From Vagococcus xieshaowenii (lineage in GTDB: Bacteria; Bacillota; Bacilli; Lactobacillales; Vagococcaceae), in contig NZ_CP038865.1 in NCBI RefSeq assembly GCF_004792515.1, positions 828,001 to 892,000 of the forward strand: 64,000 nucleotides of DNA, given 5' to 3'. Made by a program: the position numbers and the translations under genes. The notes beneath the pieces were generated by a model that was not told where the DNA came from, did no database searches, and saw only the letters and a program-made list of their open reading frames with translations. Positions 18,450 through 27,574 of this stretch are shown piece after piece; position 1 is the stretch's first letter; each line of letters starts with the position of its first letter.

Positions 18450-18478
18450 TTCAAATTATTTTTTTGTTATGATATAGT
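18450..18478 (+). promoter_or_regulatory. promoter of the glpKOF operon
   Basis: TTCAAA (18450-18455), a 17-base spacer and TATAGT (18473-18478). Confidence 0.65.
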
Positions 18479-18488
18479 GAAATAGTAA

Positions 18489-20030
<1,542 letters not shown>

Positions 20031-20046
20031 AAGGGAAGTAATATAG

Positions 20047-21882
20047 ATGGTCTTTTCAATCAAAACACGTCAAGAAACAATTGGTAAATTACAATCAGAA
20101 GAACTAGATTTATTAATTATCGGTGGAGGAATTACAGGTGCAGGTGTTGCTATTCAAGCAGCAGCTACTGGTCTAAAAACTGGTTTAATCGAAATGCAAG
20201 ACTTTTCTGAAGGAACTTCTTCTCGTTCAACTAAGCTAGTACATGGAGGTATCCGTTATTTAAAAAACTTCGATGTGGAAGTAGTTGCTGATACAGTCAC
20301 TGAACGAGCAGTTGTTCAAAATATTGCGCCTCATATTCCCAAACCTGATCCAATGTTACTACCTATTTATGAAGGCGAAGGCGCGACAACCTTCGATATG
20401 TTCTCTGTAAAAGTGGCAATGGATTTATATGATCAATTAGCTGGTGTAACAGGAACTAAATATGCTAATTATACATTAACACCTGAAGAAGTCCTTGAAC
20501 GCGAGCCATTCTTGAAAGCTGATGGCTTAAAAGGAGCTGGGGTATATTTAGATTTTAGAAATAATGATGCACGTTTGGTTATTGACAATATCAAAAAAGC
20601 TCATGAAGACGGCGCATTATTAGCAAGTAAAGTAAAAGCTGTTGGTTTCTTATATAACGAGAATAATCAAATCATTGGGGTTAAAGCTCGTGATTTACTA
20701 ACAGATGAAGTATTTGAAATTAAAGCTAAATTAGTTATTAATACTGCAGGACCATGGGTAGATAAAGTTCGTAACTTAAACTTTAAACGAGCAGTTGTTC
20801 CTCAAATGCGTCCAACTAAAGGGGTTCATTTAGTTGTTGATGCTAAGAAATTACCAGTTCCACAACCTACTTACTTTGATACAGGAAAACATGATGGTCG
20901 TATGGTATTTGCCATTCCTCGTGAAGATAAGACATATTTTGGAACCACAGATACGGATTATCAAGGTGAGTTCACAGAACCAAGAGTAACACAAGAAGAT
21001 GTTGATTATTTATTAGAAGTTATTAATTATCGTTATCCAAATGCTAATATCACCTTAGCTGATATTGAGTCTAGCTGGGCTGGTTTACGTCCATTATTAT
21101 CGGGTAATGCAGGTTCTGATTATAATGGTGGAGACAATGGTAAAATTTCTGATTTAAGCTTTAATAAAGTAATCGAAGTAGTAACGAATTATAAAGAAAA
21201 CAAAGTGGATCGTCTAGATGTTGAAGAAGTACTAAATAATCTAGAAAGTAGTTTAGAAGAAAAAACAACAAGTCCTTCATCGGTTTCAAGAGGTAGTCAT
21301 TTAGAACGTGAAGAAGATGGTTTAATCACATTGTCAGGTGGTAAAATTACTGACTATCGTAAAATGGCTGAGGGAGCAATGAACTTAATATTAGAGACGT
21401 TATCAACAGGTTATGATTTGAATTTTGAACAAGTTAATTCTAAAGAATATGCTTTATCAGGTGGCGAGTTTGATGCGTCTAAAGTTGAAGAAACTGTAGA
21501 AGCTAACGCTAAGGTAGGGATTGAGTCTGGATTAAGTAAAGAAGAGGCAACCTATATCGCTGATTATTATGGTATGAATTCATTAAAGATTTTTGCCATT
21601 GCAAAAGAAATCAAGCCGTTTGAAGGTCTTTCTTTAGCGGAATCAGCTAGATTAACGTATGCTTTAGAAGAGGAAATGGTCTTGACGCCTGCAGATTACT
21701 TGGTTCGTCGTACGAATCATGTCTTATTTAAACGTGATGGTTTAGATGCCATTACTGAGCCAGTAATCAATGCTATGGCTAACTACTTTAATTGGGATGA
21801 AACAGAAAAAGTGCAACAAATAGAAGAATTTGCTACAATTTTAGCAGAGTCTGATCTTAAACATTTGAAGGAAGAGGAGTAA
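20047..21882 (+). CDS. glpO: alpha-glycerophosphate oxidase
   Basis: FAD flavoprotein of 611 aa that oxidises glycerol-3-phosphate to dihydroxyacetone phosphate with oxygen, releasing hydrogen peroxide. The N-terminal dinucleotide fold is LLIIGGGITGAGVAIQAA, followed by GTSSRSTKLVHGGIRYL. The oxidase type is indicated by an acidic insertion of about 50 residues (near residues 375-425) absent from respiratory GlpD dehydrogenases, and by the operon setting between glpK and glpF. It starts 16 bases after glpK. A membrane-linked dehydrogenase role cannot be fully excluded. Confidence 0.92.
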   Translation: MVFSIKTRQETIGKLQSEELDLLIIGGGITGAGVAIQAAATGLKTGLIEMQDFSEGTSSRSTKLVHGGIRYLKNFDVEVVADTVTERAVVQNIAPHIPKPDPMLLPIYEGEGATTFDMFSVKVAMDLYDQLAGVTGTKYANYTLTPEEVLEREPFLKADGLKGAGVYLDFRNNDARLVIDNIKKAHEDGALLASKVKAVGFLYNENNQIIGVKARDLLTDEVFEIKAKLVINTAGPWVDKVRNLNFKRAVVPQMRPTKGVHLVVDAKKLPVPQPTYFDTGKHDGRMVFAIPREDKTYFGTTDTDYQGEFTEPRVTQEDVDYLLEVINYRYPNANITLADIESSWAGLRPLLSGNAGSDYNGGDNGKISDLSFNKVIEVVTNYKENKVDRLDVEEVLNNLESSLEEKTTSPSSVSRGSHLEREEDGLITLSGGKITDYRKMAEGAMNLILETLSTGYDLNFEQVNSKEYALSGGEFDASKVEETVEANAKVGIESGLSKEEATYIADYYGMNSLKIFAIAKEIKPFEGLSLAESARLTYALEEEMVLTPADYLVRRTNHVLFKRDGLDAITEPVINAMANYFNWDETEKVQQIEEFATILAESDLKHLKEEE

Positions 21883-21888
21883 TAATTT

Positions 21889-22590
21889 ATGCAAGCAGTA
21901 TTGGGAGAATTTATAGGAACAATGATTTTAATTTTATTAGGTGGCGGTGTTTGTGCAGCGTGTAACCTAGATAAAAGTAAGGCTCAAAACGGTGGATGGA
22001 TTGTTATTGCTATGGGTTGGGCTATGGCTGTGACAATTGCGGTATTTATTTCAGGATTTATGGGACCTGCTCACTTAAATCCGGCAGTAACAGTTGCAAT
22101 GGCAATGACAGGAGCGATTGAGTGGAGTCAAGTTGTACCATTTATTATTGCTCAATTATTAGGAGCAATCGTAGGGGCTATCTTAGTATGGTTAGCTTAT
22201 TTACCACATTTTGATGTAACAGAAGATAAAGATGCTATTTTAGGAACATTTGCTACAGCACCAGCTATTCGTAATATTCCTGCAAATATTATCACAGAAG
22301 CAATTGGAACATTTGTATTAGTTCTTGCATTATTAGCTTTTGGTAAAAATGATTTACAATTTGGTAACAATGTATTCGCGGTAGGTGCAGTTATTTTAGC
22401 AGTCGGTTTATCATTAGGTGGACCAACTGGTTATGCTATTAACCCTGCTCGTGACTTAGGACCTAGAATTGCACATGCCATTTTACCAATGAAAAATAAA
22501 GGCGGATCTGATTGGGGTTATGCCATCGTGCCAATCGTTGGACCAATCATAGGAGCAATTATTGCGGTATTAGTATTCAACTTATTCTAA
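21889..22590 (+). CDS. glpF: glycerol uptake facilitator (aquaglyceroporin)
   Basis: MIP-family channel of 233 aa that lets glycerol diffuse into the cell. Six membrane helices and the two half-helix pore motifs are visible: HLNPAVTVAMAM (first NPA) and YAINPARDLGPR (second NPA; the Asp after Arg is typical of glycerol channels). The ATG follows the glpO stop by six bases, with GAAGAGGAG as ribosome-binding site. It is the last gene of the glycerol operon. Confidence 0.95.
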   Translation: MQAVLGEFIGTMILILLGGGVCAACNLDKSKAQNGGWIVIAMGWAMAVTIAVFISGFMGPAHLNPAVTVAMAMTGAIEWSQVVPFIIAQLLGAIVGAILVWLAYLPHFDVTEDKDAILGTFATAPAIRNIPANIITEAIGTFVLVLALLAFGKNDLQFGNNVFAVGAVILAVGLSLGGPTGYAINPARDLGPRIAHAILPMKNKGGSDWGYAIVPIVGPIIGAIIAVLVFNLF

Positions 22591-22594
22591 TCAA

Positions 22595-22631
22595 AAAAAA
22601 CGTGTTCTCGTTACGAGAACACGTTTTTTTT
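22595..22631. terminator. bidirectional terminator between glpF and coaC
   Basis: A 10-bp GC-containing core CGTGTTCTCG/CGAGAACACG, flanked by A and T runs, ends both convergent operons. It touches the coaC stop codon. Confidence 0.92.
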
Positions 22632-23172
22632 AAGCAATTATTTGATTGATAGCCTCAACGATATCTTGCACGTCAGCTAATGCACCTTTTCCGTAATCAC
22701 CACAAGCTAATAAGCTTTCTTTAGGTTCTATTATTTGATAGCCATAGCTTACTAAAGTTTGAAGATTTTTTTGTACAGCTGGATGTAGATACATGTTTGT
22801 GTTCATAGCTGGTGCGATAAATTTTGGGGTAGCGTTATTAGGTAAAGCCAAGGCGGTGGCTGTTACTATATCATCGGCTATACCGTTAGCTAGTTTTCCA
22901 ATAATATTCGCTGTTGCTGGTGCAATGATAAAAACATCGGCTTGTTTTGCAAGTTCAATATGACTGATGACTTCAGGGTGTTGTTCTTCCATAACATTCG
23001 TATAAACATAATTTTTTGATAATGATTGTAATGTTAGTGGGGTGATAAATTCTGTGCTGCTTTTAGTCATCATCACATTTATGTGATGATGTTGTTTCGA
23101 TAACGAGCTGACAATATCTGCTGCTTTATAGGCAGATATGCTACCAGAAACTCCCATTAAAATATTAGCCAT
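22630..23172 (-). CDS. coaC: phosphopantothenoylcysteine decarboxylase
   Basis: Flavoprotein of 180 aa that decarboxylates phosphopantothenoylcysteine to 4'-phosphopantetheine in coenzyme A synthesis. It is a stand-alone HFCD-family enzyme: MANILMGVSGSISAYKAAD at the N-terminus, the conserved APATANIIGKLANGIADD, the substrate-clamp motif APAMNTNMY, and ACGDYGKG near the C-terminus. It follows coaB by 11 bases as the last gene of the tetR-panT-coaB-coaC operon. Confidence 0.94.
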   Translation of the reverse strand: MANILMGVSGSISAYKAADIVSSLSKQHHHINVMMTKSSTEFITPLTLQSLSKNYVYTNVMEEQHPEVISHIELAKQADVFIIAPATANIIGKLANGIADDIVTATALALPNNATPKFIAPAMNTNMYLHPAVQKNLQTLVSYGYQIIEPKESLLACGDYGKGALADVQDIVEAINQIIA

Positions 23173-23183
23173 TGTATGACCTC

Positions 23184-23942
23184 CTAGTCATTATATGATA
23201 GAGTTTGTTTAATTAATTTAGCAATCTCAGGCTTCGTATGAGCAACACGCAGTTGTTTATCTGGTGCAACTAAATACCCTGTATGCTGATCTCCTTCGAT
23301 TGAAGTTAAATCGTTTGCTAGAACGTAATCACAATCATTTTTCTCTAGTAGTTGATGGGCAATGGTTAATAAATGTTCCTCACTCACATCAACAAGAAGT
23401 TTAAATCCGACCAATGTTGTATTAGGTTGGATTTCTTTAATCATTTTAATAATTTTTGGTGTTTTCTTCAGACGAAGAATTAAATGTTCATTGGAAGACG
23501 AAAGTTTTTTATCCTCATTTTCTTTGCCTAATTTAGATAATACGTTAGCTGATAGTTGTTCAAAAGATTCCTTTGTAATTTCGTTAGAGTTATTAAAAAG
23601 AGCGTCAGACAGACTGTTTAGTAAGTCATCTTGGCTAAAAGCATTGTCCATTGTATAGTCACTTACCGCCATACTATGAATGACGATATCATAAGCGTAA
23701 GTTTCTAATTCTTTTTTTAATGCTATTTCTAATTCTTGACTTGTAAAAATTGGAACAACTTTAATGTTTTTATGTTGCGGTAAAATAGCGCCGTATCCAT
23801 GAATATAGGTAACATGATTGTTTTCATCTTGCGCAAAACTATCAGCGATGATTGAGCCTAATCTTCCTGTTGAATGATTGGCGATGTAGCGAACGTCATC
23901 AATTTTTTCTTTTGTCCCACCTGCTGTGACTAATATCCTCAT
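23184..23942 (-). CDS. coaB: phosphopantothenate--cysteine ligase
   Basis: Joins 4'-phosphopantothenate and cysteine in coenzyme A synthesis; 252 aa. This is the separate CoaB found in streptococci and enterococci, rather than the CoaBC fusion. The N-terminus ILVTAGGTKEKIDDVRYI and the following NHSTGRLG form the nucleotide-binding site. The central region (residues 95-140) is a variable acidic linker. The C-terminus keeps the family pattern NDCDYVLANDL. It lies 23 bases downstream of panT. Confidence 0.92.
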   Translation of the reverse strand: MRILVTAGGTKEKIDDVRYIANHSTGRLGSIIADSFAQDENNHVTYIHGYGAILPQHKNIKVVPIFTSQELEIALKKELETYAYDIVIHSMAVSDYTMDNAFSQDDLLNSLSDALFNNSNEITKESFEQLSANVLSKLGKENEDKKLSSSNEHLILRLKKTPKIIKMIKEIQPNTTLVGFKLLVDVSEEHLLTIAHQLLEKNDCDYVLANDLTSIEGDQHTGYLVAPDKQLRVAHTKPEIAKLIKQTLSYND

Positions 23943-23965
23943 AATTGTTTTCTCCTTTTGGTCAG

Positions 23966-24610
23966 TTAGTTTAGGTCCTTAATCATTTTTTCGATTTTTT
24001 TGTTACTCATTAACGAGCGACAAACCAGGCTGACAATGATACCTGCTACGACAGCTTCGAGTATGCCGTTTGTAAAAATAATCCCACCGATAATTTTGTA
24101 TAAGTCTGTTGTGTTTACTTCATTAATTTTGGCATAGGCATCTTTAAATAGTAATAAAATGCTTCCTAGTACGAGTAGAGTGTTCGTTAAGGAACCTGCA
24201 ATACCACTGATAGCATAATTTACCATCTTTTGCTCTTTAACAAATCGTGATGAAAATTGATAGATATAATATGGTATAACGCCAACTAAAATTCTTGGTA
24301 GAAAACAGGTAATCAGCGATAGAACGGAACCGTGAGTTTCACCTGGTAAATTAGCAAAAGGCGTGAAGACGAATGAACTAACAACAGGAGCCGTCGTATT
24401 ACTAATGAAACTTGTTAATCCGAATACAGCACCTAAAATAGCACCTTTTTTTGGTCCTAAAAGAATTGAAGCGATAATGACCGGTACATGAATAATTGTC
24501 GCTTTAATAAGACCTAGCTGAATATAGCCAATAGGCGTAAAACTTAGGACAAATATAATCGCTGTAAAAATAGACAGTAGTACTAGATCTTTAGTTTTTG
24601 AATGTTTAAT
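23966..24610 (-). CDS. panT: ECF transporter S component, probably pantothenate (PanT-like), AUU start
   Basis: Integral membrane substrate-binding subunit of an energy-coupling-factor vitamin transporter, 214 aa with about six helices. The intact minus-strand frame runs from 24610. Its first codons read ATT-AAA-CAT-TCA, followed by FTAIIFVLSFTPIGYIQLG and then LIKATIIHVPVIIAS. The first ATG in frame is codon 129 (24226), deep inside the protein, and no GTG or TTG precedes it. The ribosome-binding site AGGAGGAG (24624-24617) is exactly 6 bases from the ATT, so AUU initiation is the best reading; a recent ATG-to-ATT mutation is the alternative. Pantothenate as substrate is inferred from the coaB-coaC neighbours. 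Confidence 0.75.
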   Translation of the reverse strand: MKHSKTKDLVLLSIFTAIIFVLSFTPIGYIQLGLIKATIIHVPVIIASILLGPKKGAILGAVFGLTSFISNTTAPVVSSFVFTPFANLPGETHGSVLSLITCFLPRILVGVIPYYIYQFSSRFVKEQKMVNYAISGIAGSLTNTLLVLGSILLLFKDAYAKINEVNTTDLYKIIGGIIFTNGILEAVVAGIIVSLVCRSLMSNKKIEKMIKDLN

Positions 24611-24628
24611 GTGAATCTCCTCCTAAGA

Positions 24629-25228
24629 TTAATATGCATAAATAAGTTGCTGTTTGAGTAATGATAATTGTTGATTGATTTGCTCTTCATCAATTTGATT
24701 AAACGTTTTGAAGATGCTAATGCCTTCTAATAACATAATAAACATATCGGCTAACTGTGGGATATTATCATTCAGAATAATTCCTTGTGCTTTTCCTAGC
24801 ATCAAGAGCTCTCGTATGGTTTCAGTTAGGTAGTCAACATAACTTTTTTGAAAGGCAATTTGTTCTGTTTCTTGATGGGAGTTGTAGTATTCATAAGTAG
24901 CCACCAAAATAGAATCATCAATATTTAGTAACCGTGTTTTTTGTAAGTCTAAATATTGTGTGAAGATTTCTTCGAAAGGTTCTTGATTTGCAACTCGTTG
25001 ATTAATAATGGCGAATTTTTGCTTAGATTGATCAATCACGACTTCTTGAAATAATTCCTCAATAGAAGGGAAGTATAAGTACAAGCCACCTCGGCTAATG
25101 CCACAAGCCGATACAATATCAGCCATGGTCACATTAGCGTAACCTTTTTGGCCAAAAATACCTCTTGCTGTATCAAGGATCATGGCACGTTTTTCCCTTT
25201 TCATGGTTTCGTTTTTATTTTCGTTCAA
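24629..25228 (-). CDS. TetR/AcrR family transcriptional regulator
   Basis: A 199-residue repressor-type protein. The N-terminal helix-turn-helix is typical: RAMILDTARGIFGQKGYANV, TMADIVSACGISRGGLYLYF. The C-terminal ligand domain gives no ligand hint. The start is TTG at 25228, 6 bases after GGAGGT; the longer in-frame ATG start at 25294 would lie within the operator and -35. It is the first gene of tetR-panT-coaB-coaC: panT begins 18 bases after its stop. Two perfect palindromes cover its promoter, so autoregulation and control of the CoA genes are likely. Confidence 0.85.
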   Translation of the reverse strand: MNENKNETMKREKRAMILDTARGIFGQKGYANVTMADIVSACGISRGGLYLYFPSIEELFQEVVIDQSKQKFAIINQRVANQEPFEEIFTQYLDLQKTRLLNIDDSILVATYEYYNSHQETEQIAFQKSYVDYLTETIRELLMLGKAQGIILNDNIPQLADMFIMLLEGISIFKTFNQIDEEQINQQLSLLKQQLIYAY

Positions 25229-25249
25229 ACGATTACCTCCATTTAACAA

Positions 25250-25294
25250 TGACATTTGTGTCATTAAATTACCATGAACTGACACCAGTGTCAA
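25250..25294 (-). promoter_or_regulatory. promoter with twin TetR operators
   Basis: Two perfect 14-bp palindromes of the form TGACA-N4-TGTCA lie at 25250-25263 and 25280-25293, centres 30 bp apart (about three helical turns). On the minus strand TTGACA (25294-25289), a 17-base spacer and TAATTT (25271-25266) form the promoter. One operator overlaps the -35 and the other lies just after the -10. This is a clear repressor layout for the adjacent TetR protein. Confidence 0.78.
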
Positions 25295-25400
25295 CGGTAA
25301 AGGCTTACATAAGTTGTCAAAAATGTTCTTTTTTTATGAATAAACGCTTGATAAAAAGGTTTTATTGAAAAAATTAATGTTTCAGTAGGTGGATAAATGG

Positions 25401-25406
25401 TATAAT
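25401..25406 (+). promoter_or_regulatory. -10 element of the parE promoter
   Basis: A perfect TATAAT lies 71 bases before parE; the matching -35 (TGTTTC) is weak. Confidence 0.55.
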
Positions 25407-25476
25407 AGTAAAGCTGTTCCTCTAAGAAAAGACAGAGAATAGGATTTTGTTCGATAGATAAGGAGTTAATTCAGTA

Positions 25477-27555
25477 ATGGTAAAAAAAGTTAATAATGAA
25501 TATAACGATTCATCTATCCAGGTACTTGAAGGTCTTGACGCGGTTAGAAAGCGTCCAGGTATGTACATTGGATCAAATGATAGTAAAGGGTTGCATCATT
25601 TAGTATATGAAATTGTGGATAATTCAGTCGATGAAGCGTTAGCAGGTCATGGATCTGAAATTAATGTCACTATTTTTGAAGATGGAAGTATTGGTGTGGA
25701 AGACTTTGGTCGCGGAATGCCGATTGGTATGCATCAATCAGGTGTACCAACAGTACAAGTTATCTTTACCGTCTTACATGCAGGAGGTAAATTTGGTCAA
25801 AATGGTGGCTACAAAACATCTGGTGGCTTACATGGTGTAGGTGCCAGTGTGGTTAATGCGTTATCAAAGTGGCTAATTGTACGCACCGTGCGAGAGGGTG
25901 TTGAATATGAACAACGTTTTATCAATGGTGGAAAACCTGATGGAACACTAAAAAAAACAGGGAAGCCTACAAAAAAGAAAAACGGTACGTTTATCCAGTT
26001 TTTACCAGATAAGGATATATTTACAACTACTAACTTCTCTTTTCAAACACTTGCAGAACGTTTACGTGAATCGGCCTTTCTATTAAAAGGCTTTAAAATA
26101 ACTATCCGAGATGAACGTCCATCTGAAGCAGTAGAAGAAATCTTCCACTATGAGGAAGGAATTAAAGAGTTCGTTGGGTATTTGAATGAAGAAAAAGATG
26201 ACTTAACACCTGTTGTTTATTTTTCAGGTGAAAAAGATGATATTGAGATGGAGTTTTCTTTTCAGTACAATGATGGTTATTCAGAAAATGTTTTATCTTT
26301 TGTAAATAATGTTCGTACTAAAGATGGCGGTTCTCATGAAACAGGCATGCGTACAGCTTTAACGAAGAGTTTCAATGATTACGCAAGAAAAGTTGGTTTA
26401 TTAAAAGAAAAAGATAAAAATCTTGATGGGACAGATATAAGAGAAGGGTTAACTGCGATTATTTCTGTGCGTATTTCCGAAAGTATTTTGCAATTTGAGA
26501 GTCAAACGAAAGTGAAATTAGTAACCGTTCCGGCTAGAACAGCTGTTGAAACACTTATTTCTGAACATTTAGGCTTTTATTTACAAGAAAATAATGACAT
26601 CAGTCAGATGCTAATACGTAAAGCTTTGAAAGCTAGAGAAGCCCGAGAAGCGGCACGGAAAGCACGCGAAGATAGTCGTAATGGGAAAAAGAAAAAGAAA
26701 CGTGACTCTTTACTTTCAGGCAAACTAACCCCAGCTCAAAGTAAAAACCCTAAAAGAAACGAGCTTTATTTAGTCGAGGGTGATTCTGCCGGAGGTTCGG
26801 CTAAACAGGGGCGTGATCGTAAATTCCAAGCCATCTTGCCGTTGCGTGGTAAGGTGTTAAATACAGAAAAAGCGAAGCTAGAAGATATCTTGAAGAATGA
26901 AGAAATCAATACCATGATCTATACAATTGGTGCTGGTTATGGTTCAGAGTTTGCACTTGAAGATTGTAATTATGACAAAGTTATTATTATGACCGATGCG
27001 GATACAGATGGTGCACATATTCAAACCTTGCTATTAACGTTCTTTTACCGCTTTATGACACCACTTGTTGAAGCTGGAAAAGTTTATATTGCGATGCCAC
27101 CGTTATACAAAGTGACCAAAGGATCTGGTAAAAAAGGAGTACTTGAATACGCTTGGACTGATGATGAATTGGAAAGAATCACTCAGAAATTAGGGAAAGG
27201 CTATATGCTCCAACGATACAAAGGACTAGGTGAAATGAACGCCGACCAGTTATGGGAGACAACAATGAACCCAGAAACACGTACGTTAATTCGTGTGACG
27301 CTTGAAGAAGAAGATGGTGAATCGGGAAGTAATGAAAAAATTGTATCGACCTTAATGGGAGACAAAGTAGATAAACGTCGTCACTGGATTGAAAATAATG
27401 TGGCCTTTACGCTTGAAGATGAGGGCAATTTATTAGACGATGACCCAACGGATGATAGTGAGCATGAAGAAATGGTCGAAGAAATATTAGAACAACAACA
27501 AGACCTAAAAGAAGACGAAGTGTTTAAAGAAATAGATTTATTTGCAGATTTATAA
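25477..27555 (+). CDS. parE: DNA topoisomerase IV subunit B
   Basis: ATPase subunit of topoisomerase IV, which decatenates replicated chromosomes; 692 aa. The GHKL ATPase motifs are EIVDNSVDEALAG, DFGRGMP, and GGKFGQNGGYKTSGGLHGVG; the TOPRIM domain carries LVEGDSAGGSAKQGRDRK and MTDADTDGAHIQ. It is called ParE rather than GyrB from the N-terminal NDSSIQVLEGLDAVRKRPG pattern and the adjacent parC, not recF or gyrA. A ribosome-binding site AAGGAG precedes the ATG. An acidic C-terminal tail is present. Confidence 0.93.
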   Translation: MVKKVNNEYNDSSIQVLEGLDAVRKRPGMYIGSNDSKGLHHLVYEIVDNSVDEALAGHGSEINVTIFEDGSIGVEDFGRGMPIGMHQSGVPTVQVIFTVLHAGGKFGQNGGYKTSGGLHGVGASVVNALSKWLIVRTVREGVEYEQRFINGGKPDGTLKKTGKPTKKKNGTFIQFLPDKDIFTTTNFSFQTLAERLRESAFLLKGFKITIRDERPSEAVEEIFHYEEGIKEFVGYLNEEKDDLTPVVYFSGEKDDIEMEFSFQYNDGYSENVLSFVNNVRTKDGGSHETGMRTALTKSFNDYARKVGLLKEKDKNLDGTDIREGLTAIISVRISESILQFESQTKVKLVTVPARTAVETLISEHLGFYLQENNDISQMLIRKALKAREAREAARKAREDSRNGKKKKKRDSLLSGKLTPAQSKNPKRNELYLVEGDSAGGSAKQGRDRKFQAILPLRGKVLNTEKAKLEDILKNEEINTMIYTIGAGYGSEFALEDCNYDKVIIMTDADTDGAHIQTLLLTFFYRFMTPLVEAGKVYIAMPPLYKVTKGSGKKGVLEYAWTDDELERITQKLGKGYMLQRYKGLGEMNADQLWETTMNPETRTLIRVTLEEEDGESGSNEKIVSTLMGDKVDKRRHWIENNVAFTLEDEGNLLDDDPTDDSEHEEMVEEILEQQQDLKEDEVFKEIDLFADL

Positions 27556-27574
27556 GATAAGGAAGTGAAAGATT

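Noticed and set aside
23966..24226. 86-residue membrane protein starting at the ATG at 24226
   Set aside because: The open frame continues upstream for 128 codons with clear S-component sequence and a good ribosome-binding site before the ATT; the short version is a gene-calling artefact.
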